From positions 3,522,544 through 3,586,543 of the forward strand of contig JAVGVS010000019.1 of assembly GCA_032718565.1 (NCBI GenBank): a stretch of 64,000 nucleotides of DNA, written 5' to 3'. Below are positions 51,753 through 63,454 of the stretch, piece after piece; position 1 is the first letter of the stretch; the number at the start of each line of letters is the position of its first letter. Source of the stretch: Distichodus sexfasciatus (lineage: Eukaryota; Chordata; Actinopteri; Characiformes; Distichodontidae). Position numbers and translations under genes: made by a program. The notes under the pieces were generated by a model. The model did not search any database and had not been told where the DNA came from. It saw nothing but the letters and a program-made list of their open reading frames with translations.

Positions 51753-51997
51753 GTGACCCGATCTGCCGTAATGAGTCGGAAGTCGACGTTCTGTTTATTT
51801 AGATACTGACCAATTATGTTGAAAAACATCAAAAATATCGATTCTTCTTTTTTGGTCTTATATGAAAGAAAAGGTCTTCAAAATGAATCTGGTCTCCGAA
51901 AAGGAAAAACCGATATTTTTGAAGTTTTTCAACATAATCGGCCCGTATCTAATAAATAGAACGCCGACTTCCGACTCATTACGGCAGATCGGGTCAC
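51753..51997. mobile_element. Foldback element with about 90-bp arms
   Basis: The left arm begins GTGACCCGATCTGCCGTAAT and the right arm ends with its inverse ATTACGGCAGATCGGGTCAC. Pairing continues through GAGTCGGAAGTCG and TTATGTTGAAAAAC, leaving a loop of about 60 nt. The transcript of either strand would form a long hairpin. The 108-bp frame inside is a by-product. Confidence 0.8.
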
Positions 51998-52562
51998 ATT
52001 TGAGCCACTTTTTGAAATACATTGATCATTACATAACTGACATTTGGATTATGAGACATAATGGTTTGACTGCGTTCATATACAGTAGTGTGCTCTCCCC
52101 ATTGAGTTAAATGAGTAAAAATGACAGGTGGCCTAGAGGTCATTTCTAGTTTGATCTAGATCTTTTAATTGAGAAACTTGAATTTTTTTTTAACTCAATG
52201 TTTTTGCACTTGTTTGTTGTATATAATTTATTTATTGATGTTTCACACCACATTTTATATGATTAGAATGTAAGACATAAAACACAAATAAATGCATAAA
52301 TAAAACTAATAATGTAAGTCTGATTATTGCTTCAATATTGACTTGACCATGTGGTGCAGTGGTTAGTGCTGCCACCTCACAGCAAGAAGGTCCTGGGTTC
52401 GAGCCTCGCGGTCGGCCGTTCTGTGTGGAATTTGCATGCTCTCCCCGTGTTTGCGTGAGTGTGCTCTGGGTTCCTCCCACAGTCCAAAAGCATGCACTAT
52501 AGATTAATTGACTACTCTAAATTGGCCCCGTGAGTTGTGAATGTGAGTGTGATTGTGTGTGC

Positions 52563-54655
52563 CAGGGGCGTAGATTTAGGGTGGACGGAGGGGATGTGTC
52601 CCCACCAATATCCTCCGACCATTGAAATGTCCCCAGTAATAATTTAATCCACTTCAAAAAATAAATAAATAAATAAATAAAAATAAAAAATCGTGCTGTC
52701 AACATTAACCTAGACACGCAGAAAGGGATAAATCACGTTCTCTCCTTGAGTCCTCCCGCCCCCAAAACACATATGAACATCTTGATTGGCTGTGCCTTTC
52801 CCTGCTGTCATGTGAGAGGCTACGGCTGCGTTCAGAAACAAGCAGCGCCAAATGCAGTGGGTTTTTTCCCGTGAAAGAAGGTGTGTTGGGTGACATACAT
52901 GTGAGGACGGTGGCAGCAAAAAAAAGAAGCTGGACATAAGGAGCTTTTTTTCAAAGAAAAGTGTAAGTCACTGCAAGTTCGCTAGTGAATCCATCAAAGT
53001 AACGACAACAGTTAACGTTAATGCTGGTGGGGTTTTTTACCGCTTTGACGCACATTCATTATAGCAGGGCAGGCTGTAGTCTGTGAATACGGACCTAAAA
53101 CTAACAGCAGATTAAACAGCTAAATGTAAAAGTATAAATATGATCCCTGTCAGTTCTCCTAATCTAATGACGACTATTTGTCAGAAATCAGTCTTGTGAA
53201 AGAAATTGATATGCTACATACTAATATTGCCATGGCTAGAATTTTGTTAATAATAATAATAATAATAGATTTTATTTATAAAGCACTTTTCATTAAAACA
53301 ATCCCAAAGTGCTACACAGCAATGACAACAAAGGAAATCATAAATCATTAACAAGAGTACGCTTTTTTAAAAAGATAAGTTTTTAGGCCAGATTTAAAAG
53401 TATCCACATTCTGTGGCGCCCTAAGATGGACTGGGAGGGTATTCCATAGGCGTGGAGCAGCCCGTGTGAGAAAAGCCCGATCCCCCATTGTGTGGAGCTT
53501 AGTTCTTGGTACTTTGAGCAGGTAGTCGGATGAGGAACGAAGGGAGCGAGAGGATGCCTGTTATGTAACAAGATCTTTTAAGTAAGATGGTGCCGTTCCA
53601 TGGAGGCATTGGTGAGTGAGTAATGAGACCTTAGATTCAATTCGGAGAGAAACAGGGAGCCAGTGGAGAGCTTTGAGGATGGGAGTGATGTTGTCACATC
53701 TTCTAACCCTCATCAGGACTCTGGCAGCACTGTTCTGGATATACTGCAATTTTCGAATGCTCTTGCTAGGCAACCCGATGAAGAGTGCATTGCAGTAGTC
53801 CAGCCTGCATGACACAAAAGCATGGATCAGCTTATCTGCATCGGCCAAGCTCAATGATCTACGTAACCTAGCTATGTTCCTGAGGTGAAAGAATGCAGTT
53901 TTACAGAGCTGCTGGATGTGGGCTTCGTAAGTGAGATGAGAGTCCATTTTTACACCAAGGTTGGTGATGACTGAGGACAGTAGGATGTTGTCACTGGAGA
54001 ATGAGATACTGGTAATGGTGGAATAGCGTAGCTGATGAGGAGTTCCGACCAGGATGGCCTCGGTCTTGGAGCTGTTTAGCTGAAGGAAATTGAGCTTCAT
54101 CCAGTCCTTAATCTCCTCCAGACAGTTCACCAATAGACAATCCACTTCGCACAAATAGTTTTTAAAATGCATTCACTGACTTAGCAAACATTAATGATTT
54201 GATTCGAGATTTGCACACTAAGACTCAGAAAAATATGCCAGCAGTTTATTTCTGTTAACGAGAGGCGAAGGCATGTTTTTGGCTCCTTCATATAGGAGCA
54301 ATAGGCATTGAGCTGTTGTGTGGTACCTAACAGTAGTTCATGTTTAGATGTAATCTACTTTTATATATACTGATGTTTGAGATGTTTCATTTGCACTATG
54401 GCTCAATAAAGAATAGTCTTTATTAAACTATCTTTTTGTCAGTTATTAAACATTCCTTTAACATTACACTATTCCTTAATTTAACTAAATGAATTGCATT
54501 TCGAGTGGATTAATATCAATCGAAGCATTCCTAGTATTAATGTAAAGTGATTTTGCATTTTGCAGCATATTAAAGAAACATGCATTCCGTGGACGAAGTT
54601 GGGGTGGGGGGGTTGGTGGGTGGGGCAGGGGATGGGGAGCGAATCTACGCCCTTG
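52563..54655. mobile_element. hAT-like element, 2093 bp, nested in a SINE and itself hosting an L2
   Basis: Ends CAGGGGCGTAGATT and AATCTACGCCCTTG are inverted repeats, flanked by perfect GTGTGTGC duplications at 52555-52562 and 54656-54663. About 900 bp of its interior is a reverse L2-type LINE fragment. The remaining own sequence shows no intact transposase. Confidence 0.85.
53248..54172 (-). pseudogene. 5'-truncated L2-type LINE, C-terminal reverse transcriptase region
   Basis: The minus strand encodes 203 codons containing WMKLNFLQLNSSKTEAI, NLGVKMDSHLTYEAHI, FVSCRLDYCNALFIGL, LQYIQNSAARVL and ILKALHWLPV. These are typical of the C-terminal third of L2/CR1-clade reverse transcriptases. 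After LKDLVT there is a stop, then the frame resumes with the conserved GDRAFLTRAAPRLWNTLP tail to about 53360. A short 3' UTR with TTTATAAATAAAAT and a TTA-repeat tail follows at about 53248-53270. The 5' part with the catalytic motif and the endonuclease is missing, so the copy is dead. Confidence 0.85.
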
Positions 54656-54819
54656 GTGTGTGCCCTGCAGTGTGTTGGCGCCTACCCAGGGGTTGTTCCC
54701 CACCTTGCTCCCGTAAGCTCCCAGGATAGGCTCCGGTCCCCTCTCGCAACCCCACTTGGGATTAAGCGGTTCAGATAGTGAATGAATGAATGAATGAATG
54801 AATGAATGAATATTGACTT

Positions 54820-55574
54820 TTCTTGTGTTTCTCCTAAAATACAAAAGTGTAGACATGCATATATATCAGTCTCTCCATGTTTGGAGACATTGCTGGCCAA
54901 AGACAAAAAGAGATTATGAGAATATGAAAAGAAGATAGCAAACAAGGCCTGTAGGTACTCTGAGAAATGGGCAGACATGGAGATGAGGTTTAATTTAATG
55001 TTTAATGAAAGAAAACCAGACAACTTACAAGGAAAATATAGTGGCGATTTTAATGACCACATTTGAAAAGAAAACAGTACCGAAAGCTATGAGTAAGCAG
55101 CCTGTTAGAGGAAAAAAAACCTGATGAATAAGTTGAAGCAAGAAATGTAATGAGTTCCTATCTTGATAGTTCTGGAGTCAGCACAAAGTAAATGGAACTC
55201 CGATGTTCATGGAGCAAACACATATACAGGTTTTTTCCGAACTTAATTTTGTGAGTTTAATGGCACAGCCTAAGCTTATAGCCTGAAAGGGTGGTACTTA
55301 TTCTCTTCATTAAAAAATGAATCGTGTTTAATGCGTTAAAGAATGTGCATCATGGAGGCTTACGAAATAATTATGTATTTGTTAGGTGAAATGGAAGCAG
55401 GGTTTGACCAAAGCTGAAAAATTTTGACTCAGTTTTTAAAAATATCTTGTAAACAAGCACAATATTTCACATTGTCATTTTTTTTACTGTGTTTGAGCAC
55501 GTTGTGGATCCGGTTTGAATCAATCAAGGCAAACCTTTCTATGTAGGCTCATATTATAATCATGATATTACTAC
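54820..55574. other. Intergenic, nothing recognised
   Basis: AT-rich sequence with no exon, repeat end or RNA gene that could be recognised. Confidence 0.5.
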
Positions 55575-56194
55575 CAGTGTAGGGAAGTAACGGAATACAT
55601 GTACCGGCGTTACGTATTTAGAATACAAAATATGAGTAACTGTATTCCGTTACAGTTACCGTTTAAATAGGTGATAATTAGAATACAGTTACTTTGTTGA
55701 AATAAATGGATTACATGGCGGTCTGTTCCTGTTTCATATGTTACGCTATCCCCTCTCTAATTTTGGTAATTCCACGCTTTGCCGGAAACCCAAACAAAAC
55801 ACGGGGCTCTAATGTAAGCGTCCTGTTAATGTTGGTGGCATCAGTTACACAGTGGACCCGGAACCAGCACAACAGAGCCAGCAGTGCCCGGGCAGGAATG
55901 CATTTCTTACTCGGAAATTTCCTCTTTGCTCCTCTACAGTAAATATATTGTCTATTCAGGGAGATTTGGGCTTAACAGCCAATTGGTAGAGAAAAACAAA
56001 CAAGAATTTGCAGGATGTGATTGCTACATTCATGTAGTTGTAAAAAGCATGACAGTATATTAAGTAATCCAAAGTATTCAGAATACGTTACTCACATTGA
56101 GTAACTTAACGGAATACGTTACAAACTACATTTTGGGGCATGTATTCTGTAATCTGTAGTGGAATACATTTTAAAAGTAACCTTCCCAACACTG
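55575..56194. mobile_element. hAT-like non-autonomous transposon, 620 bp
   Basis: Ends CAGTGTAGGGAAG and CTTCCCAACACTG are inverted repeats, flanked by perfect ATTACTAC duplications at 55567-55574 and 56195-56202. Subterminal regions are built from GTAACGGAATAC and GTATTC words in both orientations. The interior frame has no transposase features. Confidence 0.9.
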
Positions 56195-56374
56195 ATTACT
56201 ACTATGCTAAAATAACTAGGGTGAAAACTAAAAGCTGCACCAGACTTCACCATTTAACGTTGGTCAAAAGTGCCATCATTTGATTCTTTCTTCTTGATCA
56301 TTTGCCATGAATCGACTTGAATCCAGCCCATTTAAAGAAGAGGTCTATAGGCGCAAAGCACAGTGAAAGATGAA

Positions 56375-56630
56375 AGTGAGTGAGTGATTATTTGTAATTG
56401 TGAACACACCACAGCACAGCACACAGTGCACCACAACCAAATGTAACCTCTGTATTTAACCCATCCGTGAAGGAGCAGTGGGCAGCTAACAAGCGCCTGG
56501 GGAGTAGTGCTTGGGGAGGGCACCTTGCTCATGAGTACTTCAGTGGTAACTCACCAGCCCCAGATTCGAACCTGCGACCTTCTGATCACGGGGGCGAACA
56601 CCCTGCCGTTACACCACCAACTGCCCCGAA
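56375..56630 (-). repeat. SINE family A, reverse, near-complete copy
   Basis: Runs from the tail GTGAGTGAGTGATTATTTGT to the tRNA-like head (AACACCCTGCCGTTACACCA, then AACTGCCCC). The B-box is visible in reverse as AGATTCGAACC. Confidence 0.75.
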
Positions 56631-56822
56631 AGATCATTTGCTAGTTAAACAACATGGGCAAATGGGGAACTGAGCTCTGTATCCGTCTCAAATGAGCTTG
56701 TATGGCTCTTTACACTGCATTGTGACATATCTAAAAGTACCATTGTGGTTTTTTAGCTCTGAAAGCTAACTGCTTCATCACTGAGGTTAAAAAAATAACT
56801 TTCTCCACTATAACTTGCTGTT

Positions 56823-57974
56823 CTACGGTGACCGGGAGGGGACACCTTAGGTGCACTTAAGTTTGTCATGGCCACGATATATAAACTCATGGGAAGATGA
56901 TAATATGCCGTTCCCACGAGATCATTTGGTTGAGGGAACGACATCCTTATGTGAAGTCGTGGCCTCAACATGCTTTATTGAGGGAACGACATCCACTTCT
57001 CGTGATCACGACTTCCAATGCTGAGGGAACGACATCTGGTTCTCGTGGCCACGAGTTTTATGTTGAAGGAACAACTTTTTTTTTAATGAACACACTGACT
57101 GTAACCATACGTACGGTAACAACGGTGGTCGAGATGAGATGTAAATATGGAGATGATTGATGAAATAACGTTTTACTTTGAATTAGGAATGTCAAATAAA
57201 GACATAGTGCGGTCTCTTGCATTGAAACACGGGTACGTTTTTAGTGAAAGGCACCTAAAGCGCATTCTTAAGTTTAATGGGCTTTGCCGTAGGAAATTTG
57301 CTGGCTTGAATGAAGTATGTTATTCTACATGTTCTCATTCATTTTCTTTAAAGTTGAGTGTGACTGAATCAAATAAAGGAGTCAATAAAAGAATGTCTGA
57401 ATGCTTTATAGTTAAGTAAACATTTGATTTTTTTTTTATAATCTCTGAATGCATACATAACCATTTTTAAACATTTCTTAACATAATGAACATCAATTTG
57501 TAGTTGTTGTGAGATAAAAACATAGTTTTACCAAACTTTGAATGCATACATAAACATTTGAAACACTGAACATCACTTTGTAGTTGTTCTGTCAATACAG
57601 CTGTGTGAAGATGGTCTGTTCCTTCGACTAAAGCTCCTGGCCACGAGAACCAGATGTCGTTTCCTCAGCATAAGAAGTCATGGCCACGAGAAATGGATGT
57701 CGTTCCCTCGACAAAATGATCTCGTGGCCACGACATAACATGACGTTTCCATGAGTTACTATGACGTTCCCACGACTTCACATCTCGTGGCCACGACATA
57801 AGGATGTCGTTCCCTCAACAAAATGATCTCGTGGCCATGACATAATATGACGTTCCCACGAGTTAATATGACGTTCCCACGAATTAATATCTCGTGGCCA
57901 CGACATAATATCACGTTCCCACGAGTTTATATATCGTGGTCACGACAAACTTAAGTGAACCGAAGTCACCGTAG
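56823..57974. mobile_element. Foldback element with palindromic CGTGGCCACG arrays and a transposase remnant
   Basis: The outer ends CTACGGTGAC and GTCACCGTAG and the next block ACTTAAGTTTGTC (left) / GACAAACTTAAGT (right) are inverted. Both arms consist of alternating short modules: the self-complementary CTCGTGGCCACGAG, GAGGGAACGACATC and its inverse GATGTCGTTCCCTC, and GACGTTCCCACGAG. The arms cover about 56823-57075 and 57600-57974. The middle carries a truncated transposase frame (57147-57419). No clean target duplication was found. Confidence 0.75.
57147..57419 (+). pseudogene. Truncated transposase/integrase first exon (helix-turn-helix part)
   Basis: A 90-codon frame opens with an N-terminal region, DEITFYFELGMSNKDIVRSL then ALKHGYVFSERHLKRIL and GLCRRK. 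This pattern of two helices with a basic end resembles the DNA-binding start of multi-exon integrase-like transposases common in fish genomes, where similar words precede an rve-type catalytic domain. Here the similarity ends at about 57300, close to a donor-like GAA/GTATGT, and no catalytic part follows. It looks like exon 1 of a transposase left inside a non-autonomous derivative. The family assignment is from remembered patterns, not a search. Confidence 0.5.
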
Positions 57975-59632
57975 TTTTCTATAGTATTGAGAAGATCAAA
58001 TGGAAACAAGAGCAATATAAAGTAGGCCACAGGAATTCACCACTTCCTATTTAGTAACCACTGTGCCCAAGATTTTCAATGCATAAAAGACATACTGTAA
58101 GGGGAGGAGGTGGTGATTAATATATTTAATCTTTTCCTTTGCTATATCAGATACGTAGACACGTAGATACGTAAATACGTAAATACGTAGGTATGAAGGG
58201 AAGTGAAAAGGCAGATTTGCGTTTCCTTATTTTAAACCTTCTCTCCTACATTTCTCTCCTAAAGATGGAGCAGATGAGAGATGTCTCTCCACGGTGACAG
58301 TTTGGGACATCGGATGACAAACATAAAGGGCAATTCATCTAACCCATTACTCAAATTTATATAGAATTTCCTTCAAGATTCAGTTAATTCTTACCCTACT
58401 GTCATCTCCCGCATTATCTGCGTTCAGGATTTTTTGAGAATGATAAGAAAATGTCATTAATAACGAAATAATGAGTACAAAGAGTGCACAATGATTTTGA
58501 ATTTGCTCATTTGAATGGAAAAGCCCCACAAAACGTCATACCACTACTAACTAAAACAGATACCACAGCAGAATACCTAAATACATGCATTTTTTTGAAT
58601 CAGTTTTAGTTTACAAACATGCAATTGATTCTCATGGGGTAAAATAAATTGCTTAAAATTCTTCTCAGGTTAACTTCTACATCACCTAAACCCACATATT
58701 GGAAACTACATTCAAAACAAAATTTTATTTGATGGTGGTGTTTAAAGGAATGTTACCTACACTTTAAGAGAAAACATATCTATGGGGTTTCTGTGGCTGA
58801 GTAAGAGCATCTGTCCTCGCTACATAACATCTATAAGCTGAGTCATGACACGTTGGTGTTTCCAAACACTGCCGCCCACAGGTTCTCACCCATTACTTCA
58901 GCGCCATCCGTGGTAATGAGTCGACTCGTATCAAAAAGTTAAGACAGAGAACTGAGATCAGGCTGCAATTTTAATGATTTATTTTTAAGGTGAATCCATG
59001 ATTCATCTGGTAAATGTAGCATCCAATGTCCATGTTGGAGAATATCTCAAATGAAACCATTAACAAAACCAGATCTACTGTCATTATTAAAATGTGGACT
59101 TTTGACAAAACATCCAGCTTCTTTCCACCGATAACAAAAAAAATTCCCGGCATTTAGAGTAAAAACCAGCACAGTTCAGTTTAAACACTAATTTATTTTA
59201 GTCCAGCTGGGACTACAAAAATGCATTCCAGTTGATCCCCAAGACAAGGCGTGATTAAATGCTCGCAACTTAATCAGAGAGATTAGAATCTGGGGTAGAT
59301 TTTTTGTAGATATTAATCTACAATAAGAAACCACAGACCTTCAGCATTGACGTCTGCATTTTCAAGTTCATAGTAATAGGGTTACACTACAATCAAGTGT
59401 TACTTCTTCCCACACAAGAAGTTTGTGCAGTTAAGGTCAAAAGTCTTACGACACAAAATATTTTTTCAAGAAATTCTGTCCAGTGCTTGCAACAAGTATA
59501 ATTATGAACTTTAGGAGTGTATCATAAATCAATGTAAAGACCATAATTGTCACTTTTCTGTTCAAAATGTACAATTATGTACAATTATTTCACTGATTGC
59601 AGTTCAAGTAAGTCTCTATGTGAATTCTGCAG
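57975..59632. other. Intergenic, nothing coding recognised
   Basis: Contains a short array of TACGTA-based octamers (GATACGTA/AATACGTA) at about 58151-58193, otherwise unremarkable AT-rich DNA. Confidence 0.5.
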
Positions 59633-59821
59633 CAGGGGGTTTCAACTGGTTCTGCTCCAGGGACCCCCGACTAAACAGTAGTCAGTAGTTTTGAAAACAT
59701 TAAATAAAATGAAATAATTTTTTTAAAGTGCTTTCAGTAGTGATACTGGACTGCATGTCACAGACCACCTGCAATGCCGCTGCAGACCACCAGGGGGCCG
59801 TGGACCACCGGTTGAAACCTG
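59633..59821. mobile_element. 189-bp MITE
   Basis: Left CAGGGGGTTTCAACTGG and the reverse complement of the right end CAGGTTTCAACCGG are inverted repeats. The flanks TTCTGCAG and TGCTACAG match at 6 of 8 positions, which fits an aged 8-bp duplication. Confidence 0.6.
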
Positions 59822-59985
59822 TGCTACAGGATTAAATCAAGGAAATTATTTTTATATCGTTTCAACCACACTGAACCCTCATATAACTCGATTTACTTAA
59901 TCAAGTATGCAATCAACTTTTCTAAACAGACTGAACAAGCTTAGTAGTACTTGGCCAACAGATTAAGAGACACTTCTCTCACTCT

Positions 59986-60164
59986 TAGGGTTGCCACATG
60001 TTCCCTTTTACCAGGATTGTCCTTCTTTTTAATAGTCTGTCCCGGGAGAGTGATTTTTTTCCCCTGGGACACAATGTCATTGAATGTTATAGGTCAGATG
60101 CGTGAAGTTGGTCCGGTTGGCGGAATGTCCAGGGTTTTTTTGTCAGACCTAGGTGGCAACCCTA
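59986..60164. mobile_element. hAT-like MITE, 179 bp, with 8-bp target duplication
   Basis: Ends TAGGGTTGCCAC and GTGGCAACCCTA are perfect inverted repeats, flanked by CTCACTCT at 59978-59985 and 60165-60172. It has no coding capacity. Confidence 0.9.
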
Positions 60165-61965
60165 CTCACTCTTGTTTCACTAGCCCCAAAATGGAGAAGA
60201 GACGTTACTGCTGTTTGAGAAGATTGTGGTCGTGTTGAACAAATCGTGATGTTCTAAATGGCAGGAAGTGACACACAACTCGACTTCAGTAAGACAAGAA
60301 GCAACAAATGAGAGTCACTATTTTCCAGGGCTGAGATGACCAGACGGGAGGCCAAATTATTCATCCACAAAAGTTGAGAAAAGGACAGTTAAAACACTAA
60401 ACTGTTTGACCTTTCCATGCTGTTAATAGCTGGTTGATGCATACTGAACAAAATCTGGTTTCTTTTAAATAAAATTCTATGAATTTATGAATAATGCTGA
60501 TTTGATTTGTCTCCCATTATCTTAAAAGACTTAAAATTCAGCTTAACACAGTTTACATCCTTGATAAAGGCTGCAGCAAAACCTGCAACGTTGTTTTTTT
60601 TTATTCTAGACTTTATTTAGACCTTATCTTAGCGGGAATATGCAGAAGTGCTGTTATGCTTTTGAGGAAATTTGCAAACAATACATTGCAAGGAATTTGT
60701 GGACATGCATAAATGTATTTAAGTTTGATTAAACTCTTAACCTCTATGTCCAGTTTTTGCTTTACCTGCACTACCTAATTTTGTTGTGCACAACATGATC
60801 CTTTACAATAAGTCATTTATCAGTAATGTACTGGAATGTACAAGTTATAATATTATGCAGTTTATTAACAATAGAATCTGAATGTTAAATGAAGAAAAGC
60901 ATCTCTTTGTTCTATTATAACAGATTGTTATATTAATAACATAGGGTTTTAATAGAGAATAAATAATGCATTAGTATTACACTACATAAGACCACATACA
61001 AAGTGAACTAATACACTTTCAAAAAGTTTTTGAAAAAAGGTTTTGTGGCCTGACTTGCTTGTGCAATACCATGTGACATTTACATCTCTCCAGTGGTTTT
61101 GGGCTGACATTTTTTTCTCAATTCTCTTTCTTCGGTTATTGCTGTCTGTTCAGCACCGGTGTGAAACCTGAGATGTATCACAAGATAAAGAGCGTATGTG
61201 ACCTCACAGCCTTACACTCCCAGAGGTGGGCTATCAGCCTATGCTGGCTTACCTCAAATGGCAAAAATATCATGACTTCACTGAAAGGAAACCACTAAAG
61301 TCCCTCTACTCAACAAGATAACTTGCACGAGCCCAACGGTCCTGTTGGCCCACATCCTGTCACTGCTCTAAATTACCTTTTTTTTTACTTTTGAAAAACA
61401 GGGTTAGATCCGGGTAGTAGACTTTTAGAGAAACAACTACACATCCTTTATCCGATTTTACGAAGAAAAGGTTTTACAGAAAAAAGCAACAAAGCAAAAC
61501 TTTCCATTTACACGTCTGACATCAGCTTCAGTAGCTAAATACTATGAAAAAAAGACGCTTCTAGGGAAATGTGTTACCATTAACTGCAAAAATAGCATCT
61601 CTTTTCAAATGAATCTGTATTACCCATCGTCCTTTGAAGGGTTGACCTTTTGAGACTGTGTCAAAACACATTTCTCACTTTTGAATCATAAAACTTAAAA
61701 GTTGATTCTGGTTATTGCGCAAGTGAAAATGTGAGAATAACTTTAAATTACAAGGCTAATAATGAAAACACTAAAGTAGTTGAAAACATTTGATGAAATG
61801 GTCCATATTTACACTATGTATAGATATCATATGGTTGCGAACATCACTTCTTGTCTACAATTCTGCTGATAGAGAAAGGTGGTGAGGATTTTTTCAGACC
61901 CACTTTCCTAAAGGAAAACAGTAAGAAAAGGTAGAGACTGAATCTACACCTTGTTGGTGTACAGA
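60165..61965. other. Intergenic, nothing firm
   Basis: One small minus-strand stretch at about 61249-61276 has an acceptor (TTTCAG), the short frame MIFLPFE and a donor (GTAAGCC). It is too short to call. No other gene-like signal seen. Confidence 0.35.
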
Positions 61966-62026
<61 letters not shown>

Positions 62027-62051
62027 GTTATTGTTATTATTGTTATTATTT
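61966..62051. repeat. ATT trinucleotide microsatellite
   Basis: A run of about 28 TTA/ATT units, the last ones interrupted by GTT. Confidence 0.9.
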
Positions 62052-62203
62052 ACTTACTTGGGACTTTATCTTTACTGTAGGCTCTTGTTGAGGTGGGGAA
62101 GAGAGTTAAACAGAAGTTGATTTCCCACTTTACTTTAAATGTGTAGAATGACTCATATTTTAAACAAAAGTAATAGACTGACTTCTCCTCCTGCAGCAGG
62201 TCT

Positions 62204-62304
62204 TCATCTTTTCACAAGATCTGCAGAACACAGACCAGCCACCAGCCAGAGAATGCGCTGAATACCCGCAGCAATCCCAATGAACACTGACTTCGACCTG
62301 GAGT
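62204..62304 (-). CDS. Candidate terminal coding exon of an unidentified gene
   Basis: On the minus strand an acceptor (CATCCTTTAG, boundary at 62304) is followed in one phase by 32 codons and a stop. The encoded end includes SRSKSVFIGIAAGIQ and ILWLVAGLCSADLVKR, a mostly hydrophobic stretch that could be a membrane helix or a GPI-anchor signal. The entry phase (one base from the previous exon) is usual for immunoglobulin-fold genes, several of which (SCN4B, SCN2B, JAML, MPZL genes) lie to this side of IL10RA in human. No upstream exon was recognised before the window ends. A competing plus-strand acceptor (CTCCTGCAG) exists at about 62196. The call is weak. Confidence 0.22.
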
Positions 62305-63454
62305 CTAAAGGATGATACACAGGAGTTAAATTTAGGCTAATCAAAACTACATTTCCAAAAACAGAGAGAGAGAGAGAGGGAGATGCAATTTACATGTAAT
62401 CAAAAATATATCAAGATGTATTTTTTTATTTCTTTATCAAGATGCACAATTTTTATCCTACATGAAGTCCTAGGCCAGCCTAGATTTTGGAAGATTTGAA
62501 AAATAATGACTGAAAATATCCCTCTCCACTCCTAATAAAAAACAGGGCTTCGGTTCTCATAGATAGTGCTACTTGATATTTTTTTTTAATCTCACTTGTT
62601 TTCTGCGTATAAGGAAATGCAGTGTATTTGTTCTGCTTTCTTTCTTACCCATCTGACTTTTCCCAGTGCTGGAACAAATGTTTCCTTTCACCCAGAGTGC
62701 AGGACAAAGAGGTCAGCGTCAGTTTCAACACTGAAATCGAAAGCAGTACTTTTACGAAAAAATAATTCCTGTCATTTAGATGTAGATGTCTTACACTGAG
62801 AGTGTGTATAAAGATGTGACTTTGACTGGAAGTAACGTGGCTTTCCAAACCAGTTCCTCCTCATTCTGGACATTTTTCACACAGGCTGGTCCAACCTCTT
62901 GTCTCTACTTTATTTCCAATCAGCTCATTTTTCTATAATATGGAAGGCATTTAGGTGCTAAACTCAGTTACACATTGTTTTAAACCCATTTTCTACGATT
63001 TAGAGTGTGTCTAGGAAGCTTGTCATGGGTTAATAGCAACATTACGTATCAATTCCGATCAGATCTAATCTTACAAAATACAAAGTGATAAAATTCCAGA
63101 ATGCTGCATTACAATATAGGAAATACATTGAGAGGTGTCATCTCTCTGTATACATCTCTCTCCTTTGATGGCTTGATATCACCGTTCCTTCGACTGCAGC
63201 ATCAAATACACAAATGAAGTGAATAAAAGTGTAATCTTTACGCCCCCTACAGTTGAACATGTGTTACAAGTTGTTCAGAACTCAAGCCTCTTTACTCACT
63301 GAAAGCCGAGCATGTATATATGAAAAAAAAGCAGTCGTCCTTGAAAGACAAATAAAATAGAAAAGATGTTACACAAATATTCACACAAATTAATCCTACA
63401 AGTAGGGAGAACCAACACAACAATAGTCCTCACTCAATGTAAAGCCATCCAATC

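Larger units (their letters stand above)
52345..54808 (+). repeat. SINE family B (DANA/HE1-like), split by a hAT element
   Basis: Head at 52345-52562 (GTGCAGTGGTTAGTGCTGCC, B-box-like GGGTTCGAGCC, CACAGTCCAAAAGCATGCA) and tail at 54664-54808 ending in TGAA repeats. The whole is flanked by the 11-bp duplication AATATTGACTT at 52334-52344 and 54809-54819. The SINE duplication around the later insertion proves the order of events. Confidence 0.85.

Noticed and set aside
51862..52110. 82-codon frame in the foldback element
   Set aside because: Half of it is the translated right arm of the hairpin, with no start context or domain.
55706..55942. 78-codon frame with hydrophobic stretches
   Set aside because: It lies wholly within a non-autonomous hAT-like element and has no recognisable transposase or membrane-protein family features.
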